Shown piece after piece: positions 11,948-22,580 of a stretch of 60,000 nucleotides of DNA (its first letter is position 1; each line of letters begins with the position of its first letter). The position numbers and the translations under genes were made by a program. This DNA is from Diphasiastrum complanatum (lineage: Eukaryota > Streptophyta > Lycopodiopsida > Lycopodiales > Lycopodiaceae), in contig CM055112.1 of the NCBI GenBank assembly GCA_029204225.1, positions 23,194,578 through 23,254,577 of the forward strand, written 5' to 3'. The notes under the pieces are model-generated. The model was not told where the DNA came from. It searched no databases and worked only from the letters and a program-made list of their open reading frames with translations.

Positions 11948-12416
11948 TGTTACAACTTCGTAGATCTCCGATTGCCTTGAAGGTTGTCAAACACCCCAGA
12001 CCAGTGACGACGCACCGTATCCACCCATCCATAGGGTCACTACCGACCCACCCATGTGCACTGGAGCTATCGACATCCACATGCCTAGTCAAGCCTCTGA
12101 CAATAACTAGCATCCCATACCACCAGCCATCGCCATCGGCTCTTCCTGACCCACATCTTCTGGCCTGGAGATACATCTTGGCTACTACATGCACTCTCCA
12201 TCCACCAACTCTTGGGTAGACTGAGTGAATGGCAAAAGGGAAGCCCCACCACTATATTGGCATAGCATAGTGGGTCCCATCGAACACGGTCCCGCCAACG
12301 ACACGTGACCACCCAGGATGGTGATATATGACACCAAAACATGTCGATAATGCCAAACTTGCATCATGCCCCTTGTGAGGCCATCATTGAAGGGTGTACC
12401 ATTATGGTACATAATA
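11948..12416 (-). repeat. 5' LTR of the chromovirus (469 bp)
   Basis: It ends ...GTAACA on the minus strand next to the primer site; its start reads TATTATGTACC against TGTTATGTACC in the 3' LTR, so the canonical TG has mutated. It contains a G-box-like ACACGTG near 12301, shared with the other LTR. Confidence 0.7.
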
Positions 12417-12504
12417 CCACCATTGAAAATTTTCATAAATAGTTTTTAATAGAATTCAGATTGATTCCAAACTAATATTTACACTATCTTCCATATAGCA
12501 AGAT

Positions 12505-12665
12505 CTTGGAGAGAATATTACACAATATATGAGACGAGTTAAAGAATTAGCTAGACAGGCTGCTATTTTAGTGAAAATAGAACATGAGTTACTACTATCT
12601 TTCTATCTGAGAAGTTTGAGAAGGGATATACTATTAGCTGCTTTAGACAACTGGCTCCATTCAAT
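12505..12665 (+). pseudogene. retrotransposon gag scrap
   Basis: A short plus-strand stretch reads ITQYMRRVKELARQA, then LRSLRRDILLAAL, resembling the capsid-like segment of Ty3/gypsy gag. It is flanked by stops and has no companion domain, LTR or primer site. An isolated fragment; the assignment is tentative. Confidence 0.4.
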
Positions 12666-13654
12666 TTGGAGGGGACTATTCAAAAGGCTATATTGATAGA
12701 GGAAACACAATTGACTACTGATAGGATAGGAGATCTATCAAACAAGAATAGCTCCTACTATAGGGCTATTAAATAAATGATAGTTTTTTGGTGTTATTCC
12801 TATTTAGTCATGAAATCCCTATAGAGATGTTGATACAAATTTTCAGACGCCTACCATCTTGTGATTATCTTTTGCTGATGAAACTAACAGTCAAGAGTGA
12901 TACCTCACTAAGCAGTATCAAATTGTTTTGTTCTTCATCATTAAGATTCATCTCTAGTATTTTCTCATGGAGAACATTAGTTACAACTTCAAATTTTTCA
13001 CTTTCTATTGATAAGGAAGGCCCTTCTTGTAAATCAAGATTCAATTTTTGCTCAACCTCTACTTGTTCTCAATGAAATTCACATCATACTCTTCTTCATC
13101 TACGTGGACTTAACACATTAGTTAAAGAAGAATTTTTAATAATCTCTTTGAGGTATTACCTCTTGGGGTCCCAACTTTGTCAAAATTATAGCCAATAGGG
13201 TAATTTATACGTAGGATTACCAAGTCTTTTTGCTTTAATATTTGTAGATTCTATAAGATAATTATCCCACCTAACAATTGTATTCGCATAAACCCACAAA
13301 TTGTAATAAGCTTGTGAATACTCAACTGTTGCTTAATGGATCCCTAGTATCCTATCCACTAACTTCAATAATTGTTTACACTATGTTTTGAAAAAAAAAA
13401 ATATTTTTGCCATTTATCTTTTATCACATCTTCATGACCAATTCCATACAGTTTGGCTACGTATAAGGTCTAGCAATTATAGTCACGCAAAATCTTATGA
13501 AACGAGAAATGGCACAAGACCCAATTTTTTTCAAAGAGCTTACGATTTTTGAAATTCGGGTAATTTTTGAATTCTAAATTTAGAAATGAATTAATTATTT
13601 GTTATATTTTGCAAATATTTAGAATTTGGACGGAGTATTGCAAAATATTTTTAA
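12666..13654. other. AT-rich stretch, nothing recognised
   Basis: No motif-bearing frame. A coding-like minus-strand run lies at about 12860-13070 but shows no known domain. Confidence 0.3.
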
Positions 13655-14620
13655 AATTTTACACTTAAATGGCTCAAATAAAAACATCATTTGTGTGCAA
13701 CTTGTTATTTTAACAATCAAGTAAATCAAACAAAAATCTAGAATTCAAAAAGATATGTTTAATTTCTAACAAATATTATTTAACAATAGAATCATTTAAT
13801 AAAAAATAATTAAAACAATCTAAGAAATAAACTTTTTTTCTTACATAAATACAATAATCTTTCGAACAAAACAGATATCTTTAAAAATAAAATTTTGTTG
13901 AATGTTTTTAATAATATAGTCAAAATTTCTCAAAGAATAAAAAAATTCATATTTGGATCTGGAGAAGCAATCTTTCCAACCCTTGTATCTACTGGAATTG
14001 TTGTCCCGCCCTGAATAACAACTTCTTCAATTACATTATATCTTTGCTCAACCACCTTTAAAATTTTACACTATTTGGCTCAAAAAATAAGAATATTATT
14101 TGTGTGCAATTTGTTATTATAAAAAATAATTGTAGAATTAAGTGATTGTAAATTTTTAAATATTGTTTTTAAAAAAAATCAACAAAAAATATTTTAATAT
14201 AAATTTGATAATCTGTTTGTAATTTAAGATTTGTATTTTAATAATCAAATAAACTAAACAAATCTAGAATATTAAAAAAGATATGCTTAATTTCTAACAA
14301 ATATTATTCAACAAAAAATCATTTAACAAAAAAAAAATTAAAACAATCTAAAAATCAAACATTCTTTAAATAAATACAATAATCTTTCGAATAAAAAAGA
14401 TATTTTTAGAAATAAAATGTCCTAAATGTTTTTTAAAGTATAGTAAAAAAATTTCAAAGAATAATTTTTTTTCAATCAAATCATTTGGATTTGAAAAAAC
14501 AACCCTTCCAACCCTTGTATCTGTTGGAGTTGCTGTCCCCCCTTGTATCTATTGGAGTTGCTGTCCCACCTTGAATAACAATCTTTTCATTTACATTATA
14601 TCTTTGCTCAACCACCTCGC
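13655..14620. repeat. diverged tandem duplication (two copies of about 400-555 bp)
   Basis: The words TTTACACT..TGGCTCAAA, TTTGTGTGCAA.TTGTTATT, ATCTAGAAT, TTTAATTTCTAACAAATATT, ACAATAATCTTTCGAA and CCAACCCTTGTATCT occur in the same order at 13655-14058 and again at 14065-14618. The second copy carries an extra AT-rich insertion, and a local duplication of a CCCTTGTATCT...GCTGTCC segment at about 14512-14570. Both copies end in the same minus-strand coding relic (GGTTGAGCAAAGATATAATGT), so the duplication took in the 3' end of the methyltransferase gene. Confidence 0.65.
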
Positions 14621-15150
14621 CAGATCTACTTCATCACCATTGACACCATTGGTAGCTGGTTGATGTTTCTTAACAAATGCAGCAATGTCGTCTTCAGAGG
14701 GACCCAATTTATCCACCTCTTGAAACTCATCAGACAAAATCGATATATCAACTAATCTCATCTTAACAAAATTTGCTAAACTCTCATCTAATTCTACGGC
14801 CGCACATATCTGTCCTTTTGGATAGCACATGCACTAGTAGTGCCACTACCACTAAATAAATCTAAAATCCAATCCACAAAATGAGAAAACATTTCAATTA
14901 ATTTATTTACAAGTTGTTGTGGCTTTTGATATGAACAAGCCACATAACCAATCATCGAATTTTTTAGGTTTTTTTTGTCACTGTAGAAAAATAAAAACGA
15001 TTTCCAAAATTTGTATTCCTTGTAGTGTTATAGTGCAACATGGATCTCTTTCCATCGGTAGAGAAGTTGGTGAGATATTCGATCTCATTACAGAAATGTG
15101 CACCACCAGAATTGCGCACATTTGGCTTGTACCTACAAACATTGACCTAA
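14588..15150 (-). pseudogene. DNA N4/N6-methyltransferase domain (bacterial type), frameshifted
   Basis: Minus-strand frame with the hallmark of N6-adenine/N4-cytosine DNA methyltransferases: QKPQQLVNKLIEMF, then WILDLFSGSGTTSACAI (14833-14925), which is the SAM-binding DPFxGSGTT motif with Asp kept. One frame over, the expected continuation follows: KGQICAAVELDESLANFVK, like GRRxIGIEIDxxYxxxAxxR. A frameshift near 14820 separates the two. The segment then reads an acidic SEDDIAAFVKKHQP stretch and stops at 14591. Upstream, a broken frame (YKPNVRNSGGAHFCNE) may be the remaining catalytic part; I did not find a clear DPPY box. Such enzymes methylate DNA in bacteria, phages and some eukaryotes. 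Here it looks mobile-element-borne or horizontally acquired and is dead as read. Confidence 0.6.
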
Positions 15151-15159
15151 AATGAATTT

Positions 15160-15850
15160 TGATCTACAAAAGATCCAATCTACATATGCAAGAAACTCGA
15201 TTTTTGGGTAGTCAATCTAGCATGCTCTAGCATTGATATCTCCTCCAAATCCTTGATAGATGTGCTTGATCTTTTCAAAACCAAGGAATCCAAGGCGCTC
15301 TTGCGAGAGGATAATGATTTCATCGACTTCGTAAGAGCCGGGCCTCTTTTTTTCCCAAGGCTTCAGCAACAATCAGTATTGCAACTTTCAATGTCTAGAA
15401 ATAATAACAACAATCACTTTGAATTAACAACACCCATGCTAAGCATAAAGAGGAATTTAATACTCAAATTATATTAAACTACAAGAAAGAGATTGAACTT
15501 ACAATTGTCTTTGAGACTTCATCGAAGAAATTTGAAAGTATGGCATGCACAAAGAAGAATCTTCATGAACCCATTCTCCCAAATGTACAAGAAAACTTTT
15601 TTGTCAAATGATCTTATCACAATGTTGGTAAAGCCATCATCCTCATCTGCAACCGCTACGTTGTAAAGCATGTGCCTTTTTTCTTTGAAGGTAGCCAGGC
15701 CCTTTGCCAGAAGTATCAGCAGTCTAGAGGAAGAGGTCAGTGAGTTTTTGGCCCTCAGAACCCTTGGTAAAGTAAAACATGTGCTTAGTCATGTCTACTT
15801 TCTAAGATTTGAAGGGTTTATAGGTGGAAGAACTTTGAGATGAGCCATTT
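15160..15850 (-). pseudogene. coding-like remnant upstream of the methyltransferase segment
   Basis: Minus-strand DNA with a protein-like reading broken by stops and shifts: an ATG at 15792 begins MTKHMFYFTKGSEGQKLTDL, and a later frame reads YNVAVADEDDGFTNIVIRSF and KVFLYIWENGFMKILL. At about 15330-15240, EVDEIIILSRERLGFLGFE continues toward the methyltransferase motifs. Orientation and spacing suggest one former gene with the methyltransferase domain at its C-terminal side. I do not recognise this part. Confidence 0.3.
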
Positions 15851-16730
15851 GAATGTCTGAAAAACAATAAACAAGGATATATGACAAAGGGACACAAAAC
15901 TTACACAGACAAAACTAGGGAAGAAATGTCATGTTGTTTTGTCAGTTGTATAGAAATCTGCTACTAATTACTTTGTGTGACCGACAAAAATTTTGGCTCG
16001 TATAGCCATATCCGAAGGGGTCCCAGTCTGCCCAAATGGACTATTGATGTAGTTTTAATTATAAATTAGCCTTAGAAGTGGCCTTCGTAATTGATGTACT
16101 TTTCTAGCATCATCAATTTCTACACAATGTCAAGTGATGTAACCTCGTTTGATATAAATATAACGGAATGCCTGAGGTCTTGTAGGCCCCTCCTTTGCCA
16201 TTAGCTTGTTCAGAAATCAAGGATCAAGAAGACAATACCGAAGATTACGAAGGACCAATGAACGCTAATGATTGAAAGAGTACAAAAATTGACAAATCTA
16301 TTAATGGGATATCAAGCAAACATTTGGTACAAGAGCCATGGAACCGGAGAAGTTGGAATTATTGGCCAGGATATCCATTTGGCAAAATGGTGCATGGTAG
16401 AGAAATATAAAGTTGAGGAAAAATCGACATAACCACAGTCCATTGAAGGTCAGTTGCTAGCACGGGAAAACCAAAATCGACTCAATCGAGCACCTAGCAA
16501 GGGAATAAAAGAGATTGAAAATTCCCGAAGACTTTTGACCCACTACAAGAGGACGGACAATAATTACCAAGGCTTTTTTTGTGCGTTTTTGTGAAAGATA
16601 GTTTTAAAATGAGTCGCGGGGGGAGCGGAATGCTCGAGCCTCGGGTCTGGTGTTTGGCCTCGATATAAGCCTACAAAAACTTTCGCCATTTAGCTGCCTC
16701 CATTGCTTCAATCTGCCTTCTTTCTCGAAA
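15851..16730. other. stretch without recognised genes
   Basis: A TATA-like GATATAAATATAACGG near 16160 is the only feature of note. No coding frame is supported. Confidence 0.3.
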
Positions 16731-16862
16731 GAGCAGACCTATGATGAGCATAAGTCTCGAGCATAGGTCCTCCCCAACCTTATGCTAAGCATAAGTCAAG
16801 ACTCAACTTATGGGGAGCATAAGTCGGAAGTGGTTATTTCCCGAGTCATGTTGAGCATAAGT
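16731..16862. repeat. palindromic ACCTATG..CATAGGT array, left part
   Basis: Left part of an array of short inverted units (GAGCATAAGTCTCGAGCATAGG, CTTATGCTAAGCATAAG). It is interrupted exactly after GAGCATAAGT by the copia element and resumes at 22581. Confidence 0.8.
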
Positions 16863-17727
16863 TGTTAAAATTGGCAAAAGCTAACTTGGTTAAATCTTGT
16901 AAATACCATAATGACTTGTACCTATCATCATTAGACATGTGTGGAGCCTGTTCCCACGTGTGAAATCTATGCCTAAGTCATTTAGATAGATCATAAATGT
17001 TGTACATATCATTTAAATTGGAAACTAGTGGCTAAATTGGCCAAAAACTAGTTTAGTAGTATTATGACACTTGGCACCATTCTAGTGGTAGAAAATGCTA
17101 TATCACATGGGTAGGAGTGGTCTCCCACGTGTGAAATATCATATAGAAAGTTCAGATCCATTGTATATAGATTTCATACATGTCAAAAGTCAAATCTCCT
17201 AGATTGTAGGACCTATCTCCTAATTTGTAGGAATCTAGAAGGTCAACACTAGCCACCAATGATGATGTGGCAAATTAATGGAATCTTAGCCAAAGTGGAT
17301 ATGGATAAGCACTATGACCTGTCTCACACGTGCTGGAAGTGTCTTAGAGAGAGAGTATGATGATTTTTGTATTTAATCCATGATGGATCCACTTTGAGAT
17401 ATGAATGAGGCAAGATCTTGGTTTTGGAGGCATATCTTGAGTATTCTCATATTTGTGTTGTGATTTTATGGTTCTATTGCTTTCTAACACTTGTATACTT
17501 CACTCTCTGCTGTAATTCCGTACAGGTACTATTATTCACACGTGTGAAGGCATTAGGTCTCAAGTTTAATCATTTGCTTGTTGTTCTTGCTAGATTTTTG
17601 ATGGGAAATTGATCTAATTCTAGATCTAATCATTGGTTGATTAGTAGACCATGTAATCTAGCTTCCAACACCTCTTGAGGATCTGATCTAGATCCATTCT
17701 TGGTCTTTATTTCTCTGAAATTTCACA
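16863..17727 (+). repeat. 5' LTR of the young copia element
   Basis: 865 bp, TG...CA termini. Contains CACGTG-centred palindromes at about 16955, 17125, 17327 and 17539 (e.g. CACACGTGTGA), candidate bHLH/bZIP G-box sites in the LTR promoter. Confidence 0.93.
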
Positions 17728-17740
17728 TGGTATCAGAGCC
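17728..17740 (+). other. primer-binding site
   Basis: TGGTATCAGAGCC directly follows the 5' LTR; it is complementary to the 3' end of plant initiator Met-tRNA. Confidence 0.9.
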
Positions 17741-18829
17741 AAGTACAAGAGATTAAAGCATTGATCTAAACAACACCCAGATTGGCAAGTTTTTTGAGAA
17801 AACTCACTAATCTTGAGTGGGCGAGTTTGAAGAGTTAGTTAGCCTTGATATTTGTGCATCAAACTTGGTTGTGGGATGAAGGGTTACTCTTCACACGTGT
17901 GAGGACGTACAGTACCAGTTTTGGAGCTATATTTTTCAGTTTGATGCTATATCTTACTCATACACCCAAACTAGCAGGTTTTTTTGGAAACTAGCTAATC
18001 TTGAGGTAGCGAGTTTGAATAGATAGATAGAATCATTATATTTGTACCAAATATTTTTGTGGGCTTCATGTGTACTTACCACACGTGTGAGGCCGTACAT
18101 AACCTGTTATGAGCAATAAAATTCAGTTTTGGTGCATTTAATGCCTCATACACCCAAAACTAGTCAATCTAGTGCATTTTTCAAGCTTTGTAATGCATTG
18201 TTTCTATTCCTTTGATTTGTTCTTGGTATAGATCAATCATATAGATGATTTGAATCTTTATTACAGTACATTAAAGCTGATCTTCATATGCTTTGGGTGT
18301 GCATTAAAGTTGAGAGTGAAAGATTGCCAAAAACCATAGATTAAGGAGTGATTTGCAAGGGAAGAGATTGAAATCCATTGTATCTTCACTCTAGATGTGT
18401 TCAAGAGTGAAAGGGTTGAGACTAGAAGCATCTAAGTGCTAGAAGTCAGCCTTGGATAAGTCCTCCAAGTGAAATCTTAAGTGAATTTCTAGAGCACAAA
18501 CACTCATAAAGGCAAAATCTACCAATACAAGTGATAAGCATTGTTGGAGAGTTCTAGAAGTGATTTTTGAGATCTAAGTCACATTGTTCCACTCCTACTC
18601 AAAGAGTTGAGTTTTGTTTGGCTTGAAAGAGAGTCATAGAGGTGTGTAAGTCACATGTGTAGTGTTTGATCCAAAAATCCTAAGAGTTCCTTCCTTTGTA
18701 GAGGGCAAGTTCTAGTAACTCATTTCTTGACTTTGGTGGAAAAATTGTCTTCTTCATTGTGATCAAATCTTGCTAAGTGGCATTAGCTCTTTGTAAGCAC
18801 ATATCTTAGTGAGAGAGAAGTATCACATT

Positions 18830-19570
18830 TTTGAAAATTTGAATTTCATTCCAACTCTAAAGAGGTAGAGTCATTGGTACTTGGTGGAGTCCAATAGGGG
18901 TGAATGAATTCAATTTTTGAGCACAATTTGACATTGTATGTATGAAACTCAAATAAGTTCTAATTCAACTTTCTTTGTGAGAGGGTGAGGGTCAAGTTGT
19001 GATCCCATTGGGAGTATAGAACAAGGAGGAGTCCATATTTGAGTGTTCATACATGGTTGGGATCTTTGTGAATCTCTAGATGTCTAATTTTTAAGCTTGG
19101 TGAAAAATTATTGACATAGATTGTTATCAAACCATTTCATGTCCATTCCAAATCTCAAGAGTGAGATTATTTGGGTCAAGAGGATTCCAAAAGGCGTGAT
19201 TGGATCTGATCTTTGTGTGTTTGAATCTAGTATACATGTCAAGTTTATGTGATCTAGTGTAGATCATTTTTTTTTTTTGTGAAAGTTAGTGGTTTAATTT
19301 GTTGTCGAATCAAATCAAATTCAATCAAAATCTTAAGAGTGAGATTATTTGGGTCAAGAGTGAGTCCAAAAGAAGTGATTGAGTTTGATTTTCAAGTATT
19401 TGAAACAAAACCCATCCTTTGTTCAAGAATATCAAAAGTTGAGTGAACTAGTCAAGAGAAAAGAAAAATCTAGGAGTCAAATCTTTTCAAATCCATTCCA
19501 ACTCTCAAAAGAAAGAGTCATTGGTGTTTGTTGAGTCCAATAGGGGTGTTCGGATCTGATTTTTGTGATT
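18830..19570 (+). repeat. four imperfect repeats in the copia leader
   Basis: A module of the form ATTCCAA(A/C)TCT.AAGAG..AGA(G/T)T, then GG(T/A)...GAGTCCAA(T/A)AGGGGTG.., then GATCTGATTTTTGTG occurs at about 18845, 19140, 19320 and 19495, spaced roughly 180-300 nt. It lies in the untranslated leader just before gag. It may be a packaging or translation element, or only replication-generated repetition. Confidence 0.6.
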
Positions 19571-19759
19571 TGATAGAGTGCTTTTGTCTTAGTGATCAAA
19601 GCAAAAATTAGTTTCCAATTGACTAGGTTGAAAAGAGATATGATTCAAAATTTGTCTTGTGTAGATCCTTCTAGATTGTTGAATGTGTTCAAATCTAGTT
19701 TCTTGAGAGTCACAAATTACATTTTGAAAAGTCATATCACAAAGTTTTACTTCCTCATC

Positions 19760-21598
19760 ATGGCATCAATAGGTGGCAACCTATTGGAGGCAAGTAAGGA
19801 TCCTAAATGCAACCTTTGTGGCAAGAGAGATCATTTTGTCTCAAGATGCTACAAAATGAAGACCAATCCATCCAAGGAGAACCAAAGCAAGGGGGCCGAG
19901 GTGAAGGATGGAGATTCAAGTGCAAAATGCAAAGGCAAGAAGGACAAATCTAAGGAAATGTGTTTCCTTTGTGGAAAGATGCATGAGGCTTGGAGTCTCA
20001 CAAGGACTTACAAGAGTTGTCTTCAAAAATCCATCACCACACATTTCAAACCTCTAGAAGTTTTTCATTTGGAAGTGCATTGTTTGGTTCAAGATGCAAA
20101 GAAAGATGTTTCTTTCATGAATGTCACTTGGATTTATTTCATGTTCTTGGAAAGCATTTTGTTTGGAACTTTGGATAAGTTCAAAGTTATTGTTATGATC
20201 CAAGAGAAACCAAGCAAAATTAAGGAGGAGCAATCACAAAATGAAAATAGTTCCATTTATGCTCTCATGACATCTTTTGAAGAACTATTTTGCTTTGAAG
20301 AGATTTTTGTATCTCAAATGTGGATTAAGGCAATACTAGTTGAGTGTGATGCCTTAATAGATAGCAAAGCATGTTTTCCTTGTAAACTTACATTGAGTAT
20401 AAAGACAAGGAAATGGAAATGTCTTCATGATGTATTTTCTTTTGGTTTCAATAAGATCATGAATGATGTGTTCATTCATAATGTTGAAAGTTGTAAATTT
20501 TCAATTTTAAAGGCAAGTTGTAAACTTCTTATGAGAATAAGTGAAGCATCCAAAGTGGACACTTATATCCATAAGCAAGTAGTTAGCCTTATTGAGATGG
20601 AAATAGTTCTTGATTTCAATATTAGAAAAATCATGTCAAGTTGTGGTGATTTTTGGACTTATGGTTCTAGCATAAGTAATATTGTTGATCATAGAAAGTG
20701 CACAATGTATGGTCATGTTTATTGTGATCATTATGAGACATGGAGGTCTCGGATTTTCATCAAGGAGGAGCACCAAGAAGTTGATCTTAAGGAGTCATCT
20801 CAAGGTTCAAGTGTGCCAAGGATTGAGGAGGAGAGTCCTTCTCAAGTTATGATTCCAAGAAGAATATCAAGAGACATGGTTGAGCTCATATGGCTCACAT
20901 TTCAAGGGAAAGAGGAGCACATTTCAAGTGGTATAGATCTTATGCTTTCTTCTCATATGTCATTTGGTGAATCAATTTGCTTTGGTGAGACTTTTGCAAC
21001 TCAAAGTTGGAGTAAAGCAATACTAGTTGAGTATGGTGTCTCTCTTGAGAACATAGTTGATGTTCTTAATGATTTCAAATTGATTTTAGATCAATTAGAA
21101 AGCAAATGGTTATTTCATCAAATGTATGCTCTTGAATCTTGCAAGAGCAAGAGTGATTTGCTCATTCATAGTATGAAAATTTGTCTTTTTTCATGTATTG
21201 AGGCAAATTGTAAACTCTTTATGAGAGTAAGTGAATCATCCTCTAAGGACACTTATCTCCATAATAAAGTATTTAGCCTCATTAGATCTGAGATTAGAAT
21301 GGAAATCAAGCATGAAGATATGATGCGAACTCTTGGTTATTATAGCATGCATAGTCTTGCCAATGTTGATGAGCCAAATTCTCGAGATCTTGGTAACATG
21401 ATGTTGGATCTTTGTGATCCTTATGAGTCAAGAAGGACTCTTTATTTTCTCATGGAATTTCAGCTATTTTTGAGCTTTTGGATCAACCATATGTTTCAAG
21501 GATGGAACAAATCAATGGAAAAAGTGATCAAGTGGTGCAAAGCTCTCAAGTTCATCAAAGAAGTCAACATCAAGGAGGCACTATCATGGATATGGTGA
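19760..21598 (+). CDS. mosaic gag/pol-derived ORF of the young copia element
   Basis: 612 residues from the ATG at 19760, which matches the gag start of the related element (MASIGGNLLEAS here, MASVGGYLLGAS at 35.4 kb); the frame is open from 19592, 56 codons earlier. After 12 gag residues it jumps to a CCHC knuckle (CNLCGKRDHFVSRC) and a second CFLCGKMH half-knuckle. It then has two related blocks, at about 20262-20610 and 20955-21315, each like the copia integrase-RT linker (TSFEELFCFEEIF..WIKAILVECDA; FGESICFGETF..WSKAILVEYG) and each ending in a (L/F)MR(I/V)SE..DTY(I/L)H motif. A PSQVMIPRRISR stretch between them resembles the pre-RT linker. No catalytic domain is present. The frame is intact, but its role is unknown. 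Confidence 0.75.
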   Translation: MASIGGNLLEASKDPKCNLCGKRDHFVSRCYKMKTNPSKENQSKGAEVKDGDSSAKCKGKKDKSKEMCFLCGKMHEAWSLTRTYKSCLQKSITTHFKPLEVFHLEVHCLVQDAKKDVSFMNVTWIYFMFLESILFGTLDKFKVIVMIQEKPSKIKEEQSQNENSSIYALMTSFEELFCFEEIFVSQMWIKAILVECDALIDSKACFPCKLTLSIKTRKWKCLHDVFSFGFNKIMNDVFIHNVESCKFSILKASCKLLMRISEASKVDTYIHKQVVSLIEMEIVLDFNIRKIMSSCGDFWTYGSSISNIVDHRKCTMYGHVYCDHYETWRSRIFIKEEHQEVDLKESSQGSSVPRIEEESPSQVMIPRRISRDMVELIWLTFQGKEEHISSGIDLMLSSHMSFGESICFGETFATQSWSKAILVEYGVSLENIVDVLNDFKLILDQLESKWLFHQMYALESCKSKSDLLIHSMKICLFSCIEANCKLFMRVSESSSKDTYLHNKVFSLIRSEIRMEIKHEDMMRTLGYYSMHSLANVDEPNSRDLGNMMLDLCDPYESRRTLYFLMEFQLFLSFWINHMFQGWNKSMEKVIKWCKALKFIKEVNIKEALSWIW

Positions 21599-21706
21599 TC
21601 TTGGATCTTCATCAAACTCATTGGCTGATCTTCACACCTATGAACCTGCAATGATCAGCCTTAAGTGTTGTAAATAGATGTACCATAGATGTATCAAGTT
21701 AGTTTT

Positions 21707-21715
21707 GAGGAGGAG
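21707..21715 (+). other. polypurine tract
   Basis: GAGGAGGAG immediately before the 3' LTR start; plus-strand primer for the element. Confidence 0.8.
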
Positions 21716-22580
21716 TGTTAAAATTGGCAAAAGCTAACTTGGTTAAATCTTGTAAATACCATAATGACTTGTACCTATCATCATTAGACATGTGTGGAGC
21801 CTGTTCCCACGTGTGAAATCTATGCCTAAGTCATTTAGATAGATCATAAATGTTGTACATATCATTTAAATTGGAAACTAGTGGCTAAATTGGCCAAAAA
21901 CTAGTTTAGTAGTATTATGACACTTGGCACCATTCTAGTGGTAGAAAATGCTATATCACATGGGTAGGAGTGGTCTCCCACGTGTGAAATATCATATAGA
22001 AAGTTCAGATCCATTGTATATAGATTTCATACATGTCAAAAGTCAAATCTCCTAGATTGTAGGACCTATCTCCTAATTTGTAGGAATCTAGAAGGTCAAC
22101 ACTAGCCACCAATGATGATGTGGCAAATTAATGGAATCTTAGCCAAAGTGGATATGGATAAGCACTATGACCTGTCTCACACGTGCTGGAAGTGTCTTAG
22201 AGAGAGAGTATGATGATTTTTGTATTTAATCCATGATGGATCCACTTTGAGATATGAATGAGGCAAGATCTTGGTTTTGGAGGCATATCTTGAGTATTCT
22301 CATATTTGTGTTGTGATTTTATGGTTCTATTGCTTTCTAACACTTGTATACTTCACTCTCTGCTGTAATTCCGTACAGGTACTATTATTCACACGTGTGA
22401 AGGCATTAGGTCTCAAGTTTAATCATTTGCTTGTTGTTCTTGCTAGATTTTTGATGGGAAATTGATCTAATTCTAGATCTAATCATTGGTTGATTAGTAG
22501 ACCATGTAATCTAGCTTCCAACACCTCTTGAGGATCTGATCTAGATCCATTCTTGGTCTTTATTTCTCTGAAATTTCACA
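21716..22580 (+). repeat. 3' LTR of the young copia element
   Basis: 865 bp, offset exactly 4853 nt from the 5' LTR, with no mismatch found by eye. It is followed by the TAAGT duplication. Confidence 0.93.

Larger units (their letters stand above)
8600..12416 (-). mobile_element. internally deleted Ty3/gypsy chromovirus
   Basis: A minus-strand element. The 5' LTR is 11948-12416, the primer site adjoins it at 11935-11947, gag is about 11165-9960, integrase plus chromodomain is about 9900-8922, a polypurine tract is at 8897-8912, and the truncated 3' LTR is about 8600-8896. Both LTRs share long stretches (such as the GAATGGCAAAAGGGAAG region) but differ at many positions, and the 5' LTR starts TA instead of TG. 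Protease, RT and RNase H are absent between gag and integrase, so the copy cannot move on its own. The chromodomain after integrase places it in the chromovirus branch. Confidence 0.75.

Noticed and set aside
11880-12436. Several open frames in 11.9-12.4 kb
   Set aside because: They lie inside the chromovirus 5' LTR, and similar frames recur in the 3' LTR; no domain.
17418-17612. 64-codon open frame, repeated identically at 22271-22465
   Set aside because: It is inside the two LTR copies; short and hydrophobic by AT composition.
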